A DNA stretch of 38,264 nt from Alphaproteobacteria bacterium (GTDB lineage: Bacteria > Pseudomonadota > Alphaproteobacteria > Micavibrionales > Micavibrionaceae): NCBI GenBank assembly GCA_016794305.1, contig JAEUKN010000011.1, forward strand, positions 1-38,264, read 5' to 3'. Shown here one piece after another: positions 15,631 through 24,144 of the stretch; positions within the stretch are counted from its first letter, which is position 1; each line of letters starts with the position of its first letter. The translations under genes and the position numbers were made by a program. The notes under the pieces were generated by a model. The model did not search any database and was not told the origin of the DNA. It saw nothing but the letters and a program-made list of their open reading frames with translations.

Positions 15631-15725
15631 ACAGGTGTAAATTCACAGAGCAAGCGCAACACCTTATACAGAGGCTGCGCTTGAGATCACCGCAGGACGG
15701 GAGGACGGGGTTGTTCAGGAGCACC

Positions 15726-16517
15726 CTAAAGCTTCCAGGCTTCGTGGATGGCGACAACGCCAAGGGTAAGCGGGGTCGCAAAGGCGCGGCCAAACCCGGC
15801 ATCAATCAAACGTTGGCATAGGGCCCCGCGTTCGGGAAAGGCCCGAATGCTTTCCACCAAATATTGATAACTGGCTTCATCACCCGCAATCCATTTGCCC
15901 ATTTGGGGGATGATTCGGAAGGAATAAAAATCATACAGATCACGCAACACATCATCATCCACATGGCTGAATTCTAGGCAAAAAAACCGTCCGCCGGGTT
16001 TTAGGACTCGCCAGGCTTCACGCAGGGCATCATCAATCCGGGTGACATTCCGCAGACCAAAAGAAATCGTATAAACATCAAAACTATGATCCGCAAACGG
16101 CAATTGCGCGGCATCACATTCCACCCAATCAAACCCGCCGATATAACCGCGGTCAATCGCCCGCGCCCGCCCCACAGCCAACATAGATTGGTTAATATCG
16201 GCAATGGTCACGTGCGCGGCTTCCCCGCCGAGCTTTTTCAGGCGAAAGGCAATATCCCCCGTTCCCCCGGCGACATCGAGATAATTCCCGCCCGCTTGCG
16301 GCGCCACGCGGCGCACGAATTGGTTCTTCCATAATCTGTGGAGTCCCGCCGACATCACATCATTCATAATGTCGTAACGATCGGCCACCGAATCAAACAC
16401 TCCCAAAACTTTTTCAGTCTTCTCTTGCGGGGAGACTTTTTTTCTGCCAAACCATAGACTTTCGGGGTTGATATCCGGGCTCGCTTCGCGGTTTATTTCT
16501 GGAGTCATTCTACGCAC
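15726..16517 (-). CDS. ubiE: Ubiquinone/menaquinone biosynthesis C-methyltransferase UbiE
   Basis: Class I SAM-dependent methyltransferase for the C-methylation step of ubiquinone (and, where present, menaquinone) synthesis. Family blocks: VFDSVADRYDIMNDVMSAGL (about 44-63), WKNQFV, SAM motif YLDVAGGTGDIAFRL (about 79-93), FADHSFDVYTISFGLRNVT and LKPGGRFFCLEFSHV, then YQYLVESIRAFP. The length of 263 is normal. Start GTG/ATG near 16517; ATG 16508 is an alternative. It is divergent from murJ with only 36 bp between start codons, so their promoters must overlap or lie inside the genes. Confidence 0.96.
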   Translation of the reverse strand: MRRMTPEINREASPDINPESLWFGRKKVSPQEKTEKVLGVFDSVADRYDIMNDVMSAGLHRLWKNQFVRRVAPQAGGNYLDVAGGTGDIAFRLKKLGGEAAHVTIADINQSMLAVGRARAIDRGYIGGFDWVECDAAQLPFADHSFDVYTISFGLRNVTRIDDALREAWRVLKPGGRFFCLEFSHVDDDVLRDLYDFYSFRIIPQMGKWIAGDEASYQYLVESIRAFPERGALCQRLIDAGFGRAFATPLTLGVVAIHEAWKL

Positions 16518-16553
16518 CTAAAGATTTTTGTTTCCTTATCGGAGAAATAGCAC

Positions 16554-18098
16554 ATGAAATTGCTGAAAGCTATGGCAACCATTGCCGGTTTCACATTTTT
16601 AAGTCGGATTGCGGGAATGGCGCGTGATATGATCACGGCCAACGTGTTGGGTGCAGGCCCCATTGCTGATGCGTTTTTTGTGGCCTTAAAGCTCCCTAAT
16701 TTCTTTCGCCGTGTGGCGGGCGAGGGGGCGTTCAGCGTATCATTCGTGCCGTTATATTCCAAAATTCTCTCCCAAGAAGGGGAGGAGGAAGCCGCAAAAT
16801 TTTCCGGTGAAGTCTGCTCCCTCATGACCATCATTCTGGCCCTATTCACGATTATTTTTATCATTGCCATGCCGTGGGTTATTCATGCCATCGCCCCCGG
16901 GTTCGAAGAAGGAACAGAGAGGTATTCCGCTGCCGTGGCCATGACCCAGATCACGTTTCCTTACCTTATGCTCATGTCTTTGACCTCGCTGTTTGGCGGG
17001 ATGCTCAATGCACACCATAAATTCGGGCCGTTTTCGGCGGCTCCGATTATCTTTAACTGTACCATTATCTTTTTTATGGTTGTGCTCACGCCCTTTTTCC
17101 CCAATGCGGGCTTTTCGATGTCGGTGGCGGTGTCCGTATCCGGGATTTTGCAATTGTTGATGGTGATTTTTTTTGTGAAACGTCATCGTATCGGCTTTCA
17201 TTGGCAAAGACCTCAACTGAGCCAGCGGACCAAAAGATTGTTCAAATTAATGGGGCCGGGGGTGCTTTCCGCCGGCGTGTTTCAGGTCAATTTGTTTGTG
17301 GATATGATGGTGGCATCAATTTTGCCAACAGGGGCAATTTCGTTTTTATATTATGCGGATCGGCTCAATCAATTGCCGCTCAGTATTGCGGGAATTGCGG
17401 TGGGAACCGCCCTATTGCCAATGCTCTCGAAATCCTTGGCCAGTGAGGATCACGCGCAAAGCAATGATCTGTTCAACCGGTCATTGGAATTTTGTTTTTT
17501 TGTGGCCTTACCGGCGGCGGTGGCGCTGCTCATCATCCCCATTCCGATGGTGGCAACGCTGTTTGAACACGGCAAATTCACCCATGTGGAAACGTTACAA
17601 ACGGCCTATGTGCTGATGGGGTATGGCATCGGGTTGCCGGCCTATATTGCCTCAAAAGTTTTTATGACGGCTTTTTGGTCCCACGAAGACACGATGACGC
17701 CGGTGAAGATTTCGATGCTCACGGCAGTGAGCAATATTGTGCTGTGCCTGATTTTGATCAAACCTTTGGGGGTTGCGGGGATTTCACTGGCAACCGGCAT
17801 TGTGGGATGGTTGCAGGTTTATTTGCTTCATAAACAATTAGGCAAGCATGAAGCTCTCAGTTTTGACGCGCGGTTGCGTACGGTTTTCCCCAAAATTGTC
17901 CTGTGTTCGGCGGTGATGGCCTGTATGCTGGCACTGGGGAATTATATGCTGCAGGATTATTTCCATGCGGGATTGTGGGTGAAAATCTTGAGTCTGAGTG
18001 CGCTCGTCCTGCTTGGCGGATTGACCTATTTGCTCAGTGTCACCCAAACCGGGATTTTTACGCTCAAGGAACTCAAACGCTATACTTCGAGATCATAA
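16554..18098 (+). CDS. murJ: Lipid II flippase MurJ (MviN)
   Basis: Inner-membrane MOP-superfamily flippase that moves lipid II to the periplasm for peptidoglycan synthesis. The 514-residue product, about 14 hydrophobic segments, starts MKLLKAMATIAGFTFLSRIA, with GMARDMITANVLGAGPIADA, FFRRVAGEGAFSVSFVPLYS, and the middle block GPGVLSAGVFQVNLFVDMMV. The Arg and Glu residues of the N-terminal cavity (RIAG, ARD, RRVAGEGA) are present. CGGAGA sits 9 bases before the ATG. It is divergent from ubiE. Confidence 0.96.
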   Translation: MKLLKAMATIAGFTFLSRIAGMARDMITANVLGAGPIADAFFVALKLPNFFRRVAGEGAFSVSFVPLYSKILSQEGEEEAAKFSGEVCSLMTIILALFTIIFIIAMPWVIHAIAPGFEEGTERYSAAVAMTQITFPYLMLMSLTSLFGGMLNAHHKFGPFSAAPIIFNCTIIFFMVVLTPFFPNAGFSMSVAVSVSGILQLLMVIFFVKRHRIGFHWQRPQLSQRTKRLFKLMGPGVLSAGVFQVNLFVDMMVASILPTGAISFLYYADRLNQLPLSIAGIAVGTALLPMLSKSLASEDHAQSNDLFNRSLEFCFFVALPAAVALLIIPIPMVATLFEHGKFTHVETLQTAYVLMGYGIGLPAYIASKVFMTAFWSHEDTMTPVKISMLTAVSNIVLCLILIKPLGVAGISLATGIVGWLQVYLLHKQLGKHEALSFDARLRTVFPKIVLCSAVMACMLALGNYMLQDYFHAGLWVKILSLSALVLLGGLTYLLSVTQTGIFTLKELKRYTSRS

Positions 18099-18112
18099 CA
18101 AATTCTCAAAGC

Positions 18113-18148
18113 ATTCCGCGATGAAGCATCTTGGCTCCATCACGGAAT
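18113..18148. terminator. Hairpin between convergent murJ and the degenerate-peptidase gene
   Basis: Inverted repeat ATTCCGCGATG (18113-18123) and CATCACGGAAT (18138-18148), 10 of 11 paired, loop of 14. It lies between the stops of two convergent genes and is followed on the plus strand by ATTTATCT, a weak tail. It may act as a bidirectional terminator. Confidence 0.35.
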
Positions 18149-18165
18149 ATTTATCTCAAAATGTT

Positions 18166-19413
18166 TCAGGTGCGAGAGAGAACAATAATTTCTGCGGGTT
18201 GCTCATGCGGCGCATCCGAACCGGATGATTTGGCGGCCGCCATCGGAAGCGGAAAGCTGATAATTTGTGCCGAAATCTTATCGGCATCCAAGGTTGGTGC
18301 CACGGATTTTTCGGCTTCGGTAAAGGCCCGTTCAAATTTAATGAACCATAAGAAATTCGCATTCGAACGGTCACGAACTTCGGTAAAAATCGGGTCAACC
18401 ATAATTTGCGCGGCCAGATTTTCGGTGTAATTGCTGCTAAACGGCATATCACCAATCTTGCGCAAAATATCGAGCGCAATGAAGCGTGAGGCCTCAGGAT
18501 TATCACTAAAGCTATATCCACGGTAATCCGCCAACATTTGTTGGATCAGGTGGCGGTCCGCCTTGCGGCACCGTTCGGATAGGAACCACGATTCGAAGGT
18601 GACTTTTGCGGCTGTTCCGTCCTGAATGGAGCGGAAATCGGCGATGGCTTCACGGGCAAAAGCACGACCAAGATCGGTGAGCGGGGAATGCTCAATCCTC
18701 GCCCAAATGTCTTTATAACCCGCCAATTGCAATTCCCACGCAATGCGCACCATGCTCACGGTGAGGTCAGCAATCTGAGCGCGGTTAATCAAAATGGCAA
18801 AGTCTGGATGAAGCGTGAGCGGATGAATTCCCACCCCGCTGCGATGTTGGATCATGCGGCGTAATTCCCGCGACAGCAACAAAATTTGATCTACCTCGTC
18901 CATATCCGCGCGCAGCAAAATCAGGTGAGAGTCGCGGTCATAACTGGCATCTGCCACCTGATTGCTCAATTCAACTTTAACGCCATAGAGCTGCGCCATG
19001 CTGAGGTACTGCGACGCCAAGCGACTGGCATGCATGAGGGACAAAAGATGATCGCGGTGAGTTAAATCAAAACTTTTAGTGTAACGAGCAGTGATAAAAT
19101 CACTATCCTGCTTAAAAAGGGCCAATTTTTCGGCTTCGGTAATTTCGCTATCGGCCATAATTTTATCATAGGCCGTTGTTTTTTCGCGTAAGTCGGCAAT
19201 ATCACGCTCCAACGCCATAATGATCGGGTCATCGCACAACAAATCTTCATCGGTTGCTTCGTCATAATCAGCGTAAAAAAGAGGTTGGTCGCTGATCCAT
19301 GTACAACGGACAGGTTGGTGATTATTGAGTGTATAAGCAAAACGGCAATATTCCTGCGGCCAGATCTGAAGATCCTGGTCCTGTGCATCGCCATGTTCGA
19401 TATGATTATCCAT
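18166..19413 (-). CDS. DUF6782-like protein with degenerate zinc-peptidase motif
   Basis: A 415-residue soluble protein; no signal peptide or membrane segment. The central part, VDQILLLSRELRRMIQHRSG at about 171-190, looks like a zincin helix in which H-E-x-x-H has become R-E-x-x-R, as if a metallopeptidase fold had lost its metal ligands. The pattern recalls the DUF6782 putative metallopeptidase-like family (from memory, unverified). N-terminal residues 1-80 are acidic with a helical stretch; the C-terminal ~40 are low in conservation. CGGAGTGA precedes the ATG. No operon partners: the gene is convergent with murJ. The function is unknown; a structural or regulatory role is only a guess. Confidence 0.75.
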   Translation of the reverse strand: MDNHIEHGDAQDQDLQIWPQEYCRFAYTLNNHQPVRCTWISDQPLFYADYDEATDEDLLCDDPIIMALERDIADLREKTTAYDKIMADSEITEAEKLALFKQDSDFITARYTKSFDLTHRDHLLSLMHASRLASQYLSMAQLYGVKVELSNQVADASYDRDSHLILLRADMDEVDQILLLSRELRRMIQHRSGVGIHPLTLHPDFAILINRAQIADLTVSMVRIAWELQLAGYKDIWARIEHSPLTDLGRAFAREAIADFRSIQDGTAAKVTFESWFLSERCRKADRHLIQQMLADYRGYSFSDNPEASRFIALDILRKIGDMPFSSNYTENLAAQIMVDPIFTEVRDRSNANFLWFIKFERAFTEAEKSVAPTLDADKISAQIISFPLPMAAAKSSGSDAPHEQPAEIIVLSRT

Positions 19414-19502
19414 TCACTCCGGGCCCCATTTCCCCACATACACAATAAAAACAAAATCTATCTGTACATCAGACATGCTACCATTCTACGGAGGTTTTAT
19501 TA

Positions 19503-19559
19503 ATGGATCGTAACCAGAATAAAAAAATCTGTGTTTTCGTGGAAAACAGCGAGATTTGA
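19503..19559 (+). CDS. Possible 18-residue peptide
   Basis: ATG preceded by GGAGG (19490-19494) at an ideal 8-base distance, encoding MDRNQNKKICVFVENSEI and a TGA stop. The very good ribosome binding site is the only support. No homology can be claimed. It could be a leader peptide for nothing visible downstream, a remnant 5' end of a lost gene, or chance. Confidence 0.25.
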   Translation: MDRNQNKKICVFVENSEI

Positions 19560-19599
19560 AGGGGATTAGGGATAAGGAACAGCGGCAATGGCTGGGCAG

Positions 19600-19632
19600 T
19601 TTCCGTTAAAAATAAGACATTTTTAACGGAAA
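19600..19632. terminator. Perfect 13-bp inverted repeat, possible terminator
   Basis: TTTCCGTTAAAAA (19600-19612), loop TAAGACA, TTTTTAACGGAAA (19620-19632). It lies just beyond the 3' end of the GH13 gene (about 96 bp past its stop on the minus strand). On the minus strand the arm ends with TTTTT inside the stem. A bidirectional terminator or an operator are both possible. Confidence 0.4.
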
Positions 19633-19728
19633 TAACTATATTCAGAAATAAGCAGAGATAAAGCGCGGATCAAAATAAACCCCGCGCAGATTTCTGAGCT
19701 AGCCTTCGAGTTAGGCTTCGGATTGGGC

Positions 19729-21396
19729 TTATGCTGTGCGCAGTTGAATGATTTCAGCAGTTTCAGGCGATTTGGCATCGCGCGCACTGATAAAATCACC
19801 TACCTGAAACTCAAACCCTTTCAAACGGCAAATATGGGTCTGTCCATCAAAGGAAAGCGCGCATTCCTTATCCTGTGGCCCAAGATTAAAGACACATAGC
19901 ATCTTTTCATGACCCCGGCATCGTTCAAAGGCAATAATTTCTTCGTCCATGACCTCCAGAAAATGGATGTCACCATCAATCAAAACCGGATTTTCTTTCC
20001 GCCATTTCAGAAATTCCCGCGTGAAGTTCAACATGGAATTCGGATCGGCTTCTTGTAAATTGACGGCATTTTGAGTGTGAATTTCAGGAATGGGCAGCCA
20101 AGTTTCCCCCGATGTCTCACTAAATCCCGTATGGGGGCGTTTGCTATGCCATGGCATCGGCGTACGGCATCCATCGCGCCCCTTCCATTCCGGCCACATG
20201 GATAAGCCCCAAGGATCCTGAATCCGTTCAAACGGGATATCGGCTTCGGTTAGCCCCAGCTCCTCCCCTTGAAACAAAAAGATGGTCCCGCGCAAGCTTG
20301 TCAAGAGTGCCATAAACATTTTGGCAACGGCAGGATTATGAGATTGATCCTGCCCCCACCGGCTTACGGTTCTCACTACGTCATGGTTGGAGAAAGCCCA
20401 TGACATCCAACTTTCAGGACATTTTTCCAGTGCCCGCAGAATCGGTTGTTTGATGGTGCCTGCAGTTACTTTTTTGCCCACATTCCCCGACATCATATCG
20501 GTATTATACGCTGTTTTAAGCGGCCTGGCGTGGGATGTATATTGCCGCGCTGTTTCAAACGGATGATCATCACCAATTTCCGCCAATGTCATGGTACCCG
20601 GATATTCGGCCATTAAATCATGCAACCTGTTCAGAAACCCAATCATTTCAGGCCGCGATTTATCATAGATGTGCTGCTGCATGATATAGGGATAGGGTGC
20701 CTCTACCTGAATGCAGTTTTCGCCCTCACCCGGGATGCGCGCCGGATTATCACGTAATTCCTTGTCACAAAACAAGAAATTGATCACATCAAGCCGCAGC
20801 CCATCCACCCCACGTTCCAGCCAATATTGACAGGTATTCAGAATGGCATCCTGGACATCAGGGCAATGGTAATTGAGGTCGGGTTGCTCTTTTAAAAAAT
20901 TATGCATGTAATATTGACCACGGCGCGTATCAAACGTCCATGCCGGACCGCCAAATTGCGAATGCCAATTGTTGGGCGGGCTGCCGTCCGGTTTCGGATC
21001 TGCCCATACATACCAATCGGCGCGGGCGTTGGTGCGGCTGTTTTTGCTTTCCACAAACCATGGATGCTTGTCGGATGTATGCGACAACACCATGTCGATG
21101 ATAACCTTAATCCCCAGCCGATGCGCCTTTTCAATCAATAAATCAAAATCCTCATTCTTGCCAAAAATCGGATCGACATCGCGATAATCAGAAATATCAT
21201 ACCCGAAATCTTTCATGGGGGAGCGAAAAAACGGTGAGATCCAAATCCCCTCAACTCCCAAACTGGCGATATACTCCAACCGATCGGTAATGCCGGGCAA
21301 ATCGCCAATCCCGTCATTGTTGGAATCCATAAAACTGCGCGGATAAACCTGATACATCACTGCACCGCGCCACCAATCATGATTTTGAATCGTCAT
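19729..21396 (-). CDS. GH13 alpha-glucosidase / oligo-1,6-glucosidase
   Basis: A 555-residue cytoplasmic alpha-amylase-family enzyme; no signal peptide. It opens with WWRGAVMYQVYPRSFMDSNN (8-27). The four conserved regions are DMVLSHTSDKH (101-111), nucleophile D203 in GVDGLRLDVINF, acid/base E273 in MTLAEIGDD, and transition-state stabiliser D339 in FSNHDVVRT. The calcium-type loop and QPDLNYHCPDVQ follow alpha-glucosidase rather than amylase patterns. It most likely releases glucose from short alpha-1,4 or alpha-1,6 gluco-oligosaccharides or sucrose-type sugars. GGGAGA precedes the ATG. No sugar transporter lies next to it. Confidence 0.93.
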   Translation of the reverse strand: MTIQNHDWWRGAVMYQVYPRSFMDSNNDGIGDLPGITDRLEYIASLGVEGIWISPFFRSPMKDFGYDISDYRDVDPIFGKNEDFDLLIEKAHRLGIKVIIDMVLSHTSDKHPWFVESKNSRTNARADWYVWADPKPDGSPPNNWHSQFGGPAWTFDTRRGQYYMHNFLKEQPDLNYHCPDVQDAILNTCQYWLERGVDGLRLDVINFLFCDKELRDNPARIPGEGENCIQVEAPYPYIMQQHIYDKSRPEMIGFLNRLHDLMAEYPGTMTLAEIGDDHPFETARQYTSHARPLKTAYNTDMMSGNVGKKVTAGTIKQPILRALEKCPESWMSWAFSNHDVVRTVSRWGQDQSHNPAVAKMFMALLTSLRGTIFLFQGEELGLTEADIPFERIQDPWGLSMWPEWKGRDGCRTPMPWHSKRPHTGFSETSGETWLPIPEIHTQNAVNLQEADPNSMLNFTREFLKWRKENPVLIDGDIHFLEVMDEEIIAFERCRGHEKMLCVFNLGPQDKECALSFDGQTHICRLKGFEFQVGDFISARDAKSPETAEIIQLRTA

Positions 21397-21485
21397 CGGA
21401 CTTTCTCCCTACCGTTCCTCATGCATCTTATATTTAGCATCAATAACATCTATCAAAAATCCCGACAAAAGCAAATATCAATTTA

Positions 21486-21545
21486 AACCCGTTCATAATC
21501 TTCTTTGGTGCTTGATTTTTACGGGCCACACACTGAAATCGCTCT
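21486..21545. repeat. Partial copy of the palindromic element (copy F)
   Basis: AACCCGTTCATAATCTTCTT, then GGTGCTTG and TTTTTACGG, aligns with the left half of the element at 26011 (GAACCTGTTCATAATCTCTA, GGCGTTGG and TTTTTACGG). The other half is not recognisable. It lies in the 244-bp gap between the divergent GH13 and transporter genes; otherwise nothing is seen there. Confidence 0.5.
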
Positions 21546-21640
21546 TGTAGAAGTTTTGTAAATCTTATATAGTAAATTCGTTCACACGGTTAGGTTTCCC
21601 CACTCCTCTTTGCATATCTCCAAATATACCCTCAATATCT

Positions 21641-23320
21641 ATGCCCAGTCTTGTTCTATTACATATTATTGGCGGAGTCTGCCTCTTGCTCTTCGGATTA
21701 CAATTGGTCCGCAATGGTATGACGCGCGTCTTTGGCGTTCAGCTACGAAAAATCATTGCCACCGCCACCAAAAACCGCTTTCTGGCGATTTTAGCCGGGG
21801 TGGGCGTAACAACCCTGTTACAGAGTTCAACCGCCACCACGATGATTATCGCCAGTTTTGCGGGCCAAGGACTGATCTCTACCACCGCCGGCCTGGCCGT
21901 CGTGTTGGGGGCCGATATCGGCACAACTTTGGTGGCGCAAATCCTGACATTTAATTTAGCTTGGTTGTCGCCGGTTTTAATTATTATCGGCTATAAATTA
22001 TATGCTGTGCGCGACCAAGCTAGCCCCAAACGTCAAATGGGACGGATTTTCATGGGGCTTGGCATTATGCTGTTGGCCCTGAGTGTGATTAAGCAAGGTG
22101 CAGGACCGCTCAAAGAATCGGATATTTTGCCGTTGGTGTTGGCCCCGCTGGATCATGACCCGTTTTTTTCCATCGTGGTGGGGGCGTTATTAACTTGGTT
22201 ATTCCATTCCTCCTTGGCGATTGTGCTGTTGCTGATGAGTATGGCGCATGCCGAGGTCATCCCGTTGCATCTGGCTTTTATGCTGGTGCTCGGGGCCAAT
22301 GTTGGCAGTGTGATCGCTCCGCTTTTATCCTCTCTCAAAGACCCACCCCAAGCCACACGCATTCCGGCGGGAAACCTGATTATGCGCCTGATCGGCGTCT
22401 TTGCGGTCATGGCGGCTTTGCTGACCTTCAAACCAGATATGGCTTGGTTGGGGGATAATGATGGTCGTATCCTGATTAATTTTCACATGTGTTTTAATAT
22501 TTTTGTCGGGCTTTTGTTTCTGCCGTTTTTGGGACTCATTACGCGGATTGTCACTAAGGCAATTCCGGATAAAAAACAAGCTGACGGGGATAAGGAGTCA
22601 CAACCGCAATATTTGGATGACCGCGTGCTGGATACGCCCACGGTGGCACTCACCAATGCCGCGCGCGAAGTGTTGCGGCTGGCGGATATGACAGATCATA
22701 TGCTTCAGTTGGTATGGTCAGCGTTTCAGAAAAATGATCAATCGGTGTTTGCCAAAATTCGCGATAGTGATGAGAAAATTGACTCGCTCTATAAGGCACT
22801 CAAAACCTATCTGGTGCGCATTACCGGCGAAACGATGAATGACCAAGAGGGGAAACGCCACTTTCAAATTTTGACCTTTGCCACCAACATTGAACATGTG
22901 GGCGATATTATTGATAAAAATCTTCTGGCTCTGGCCGAAAAACGCATTAAGGAGAATGTGAATTTCTCAACGGCTGGGAAATTGGAATTGGACCACTTGT
23001 TCCAATTGGTTTTGGATAGTGTGCGCTTGGCCCAGACAGTTTTTATATCAGGTGACGTGCGACTGGCGCGACAATTGGTTGAGGATAAATCCACGATTAA
23101 AGATGCGGAGAAAGAGGCATCCATCAATCACCTGGGGCGGTTACAGCGCGGAATCCCCGAAACCATTGCCACCAGCGACCTACATATGGATGTAATCCGG
23201 GATTTACGCCGAATTAATTCGCTGATGACCTCAATTGCCTATCCGATTTTGGATGATGCAGGTGAATTGCGCCGGTCATTGTTAATACGTGATAACGAAG
23301 AACCACCGATCGGAAGCTGA
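21641..23320 (+). CDS. Na+/Pi cotransporter (NptA/YjbB-like) with PhoU-like C-terminus
   Basis: A 559-residue integral membrane protein, SLC34/PNaS-type. Two inverted repeats carry the family signature: QSSTATTMIIASFAGQGL (61-78) followed by LAVVLGADIGTT, and HSSLAIVLLLMSMAHAEV (about 190-207) followed by MLVLGANVGS. About 8 hydrophobic segments end near residue 305. The rest (about 330-550) is a soluble helical PhoU-like region (AREVLRLADMTDHMLQLVW, then TNIEHVGDIIDKNLLALAEK). It imports or exports phosphate with sodium. The ribosome binding site is weak. No pho genes lie nearby. Confidence 0.93.
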   Translation: MPSLVLLHIIGGVCLLLFGLQLVRNGMTRVFGVQLRKIIATATKNRFLAILAGVGVTTLLQSSTATTMIIASFAGQGLISTTAGLAVVLGADIGTTLVAQILTFNLAWLSPVLIIIGYKLYAVRDQASPKRQMGRIFMGLGIMLLALSVIKQGAGPLKESDILPLVLAPLDHDPFFSIVVGALLTWLFHSSLAIVLLLMSMAHAEVIPLHLAFMLVLGANVGSVIAPLLSSLKDPPQATRIPAGNLIMRLIGVFAVMAALLTFKPDMAWLGDNDGRILINFHMCFNIFVGLLFLPFLGLITRIVTKAIPDKKQADGDKESQPQYLDDRVLDTPTVALTNAAREVLRLADMTDHMLQLVWSAFQKNDQSVFAKIRDSDEKIDSLYKALKTYLVRITGETMNDQEGKRHFQILTFATNIEHVGDIIDKNLLALAEKRIKENVNFSTAGKLELDHLFQLVLDSVRLAQTVFISGDVRLARQLVEDKSTIKDAEKEASINHLGRLQRGIPETIATSDLHMDVIRDLRRINSLMTSIAYPILDDAGELRRSLLIRDNEEPPIGS

Positions 23321-23505
23321 GCTTCGTCATCTGTGATTATTACGTACCTTAAACCATACAATAGTATAATTTCTTTAAGTTATGAAATATTGTCTTTATT
23401 CCAGCCAGCATATGAATAGAAATATTTTTAATAAACTATCTTGACAAAGATATGAAAATGGATATGGGTGTGAATATCAAAATTCTAACATGGAGAAATA
23501 AAATT

Positions 23506-24048
23506 ATGACTATTAACAAAGAAAAAACTATAAGTAAAGCTCTAGCGAGAATCCTTCAATGTCATTTTCAAGCTGCCGTCGAACCTGAGTTTTTTCCCAA
23601 AAGGTTGCAAGCTTCCGCATTACGAAAACTTTTCCGTTTGGTTGCGTTTACAATGCAATATAAACCTGAAGTTACTAGTCCTGCATATCGTAATATGGCT
23701 CTTTTAGAAGATGTATACAGAACTTTATACATGGTGCCTAACTTTCTAAAAACCTTAGATCATTATATTGATCAATTAGGCAATAGATACACTTTCCCTG
23801 ATGATATAGAAAAAACAAAAGAATCTATCTCAAGATTTGCAGGCATTCTTAAGCGCATTGGACTCGATAACGAAAGCGATGAAGTTTCGAGTATTGTAAC
23901 TAAATCAACTGACGATAAGAGTACAATTTTAAACATAAACCGAATTCAAGAGCTGTTTGAGGGTGATAGCAATCCTGTCCAAGGAATGCTCAGCAACCTA
24001 AATAGTGAGTTAAATACTGCACATAAAACGTTATATTTTAACTATTAG
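23506..24048 (+). CDS. AT-rich orphan gene, helical protein of unknown function
   Basis: A 180-residue product starting MTINKEKTISKALARILQ; the frame runs up to 23452, but ATG 23506 has GGAGA nine bases upstream and is preferred. It is predicted mainly helical, no signal peptide, membrane segment or recognisable motif. Base and codon use (AGA, TTA, ATA, AAA) are much more AT-rich than the flanking transporter and aroE, suggesting recent acquisition. A strong hairpin terminator follows at 24098. The family is not recognised. Confidence 0.65.
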   Translation: MTINKEKTISKALARILQCHFQAAVEPEFFPKRLQASALRKLFRLVAFTMQYKPEVTSPAYRNMALLEDVYRTLYMVPNFLKTLDHYIDQLGNRYTFPDDIEKTKESISRFAGILKRIGLDNESDEVSSIVTKSTDDKSTILNINRIQELFEGDSNPVQGMLSNLNSELNTAHKTLYFNY

Positions 24049-24085
24049 CCCATTTTTGGTTTAGGTAGACTCAAAAAATGGTCTA
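24045..24085. repeat. Hairpin repeat, copy 1 (flanking aroE)
   Basis: TTAGCCCATTTTTGG pairs with CAAAAAATGGTCTAA; the left arm overlaps the stop codon of the orphan gene. A near-copy in the same orientation lies at 25057-25112, on the other side of aroE. The two also share the following TTTGTTTTGT. Confidence 0.55.
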
Positions 24086-24097
24086 AATATTTGTTTT

Positions 24098-24125
24098 GTC
24101 GCGGGTTCCGGCCCGCGACTTTATT
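24098..24125 (+). terminator. Rho-independent terminator of the orphan gene
   Basis: Perfect 8-bp GC-rich stem GTCGCGGG (24098-24105), loop TTCCGG, CCCGCGAC (24112-24119), followed by TTTATTT. It is 50 bp after the orphan gene's stop and 26 bp short of the aroE stop. Confidence 0.75.
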
Positions 24126-24144
24126 TGCGCATATCATCATAATC

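Larger units (their letters stand above)
19414..19728. other. 315-bp intergenic region
   Basis: Holds a possible 18-codon ORF with a strong ribosome binding site (19503-19559) and a perfect 13-bp inverted repeat (19600-19632), both listed separately. The left part is the upstream region of the minus-strand gene ending at 18166. Nothing else is recognisable. Confidence 0.6.
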
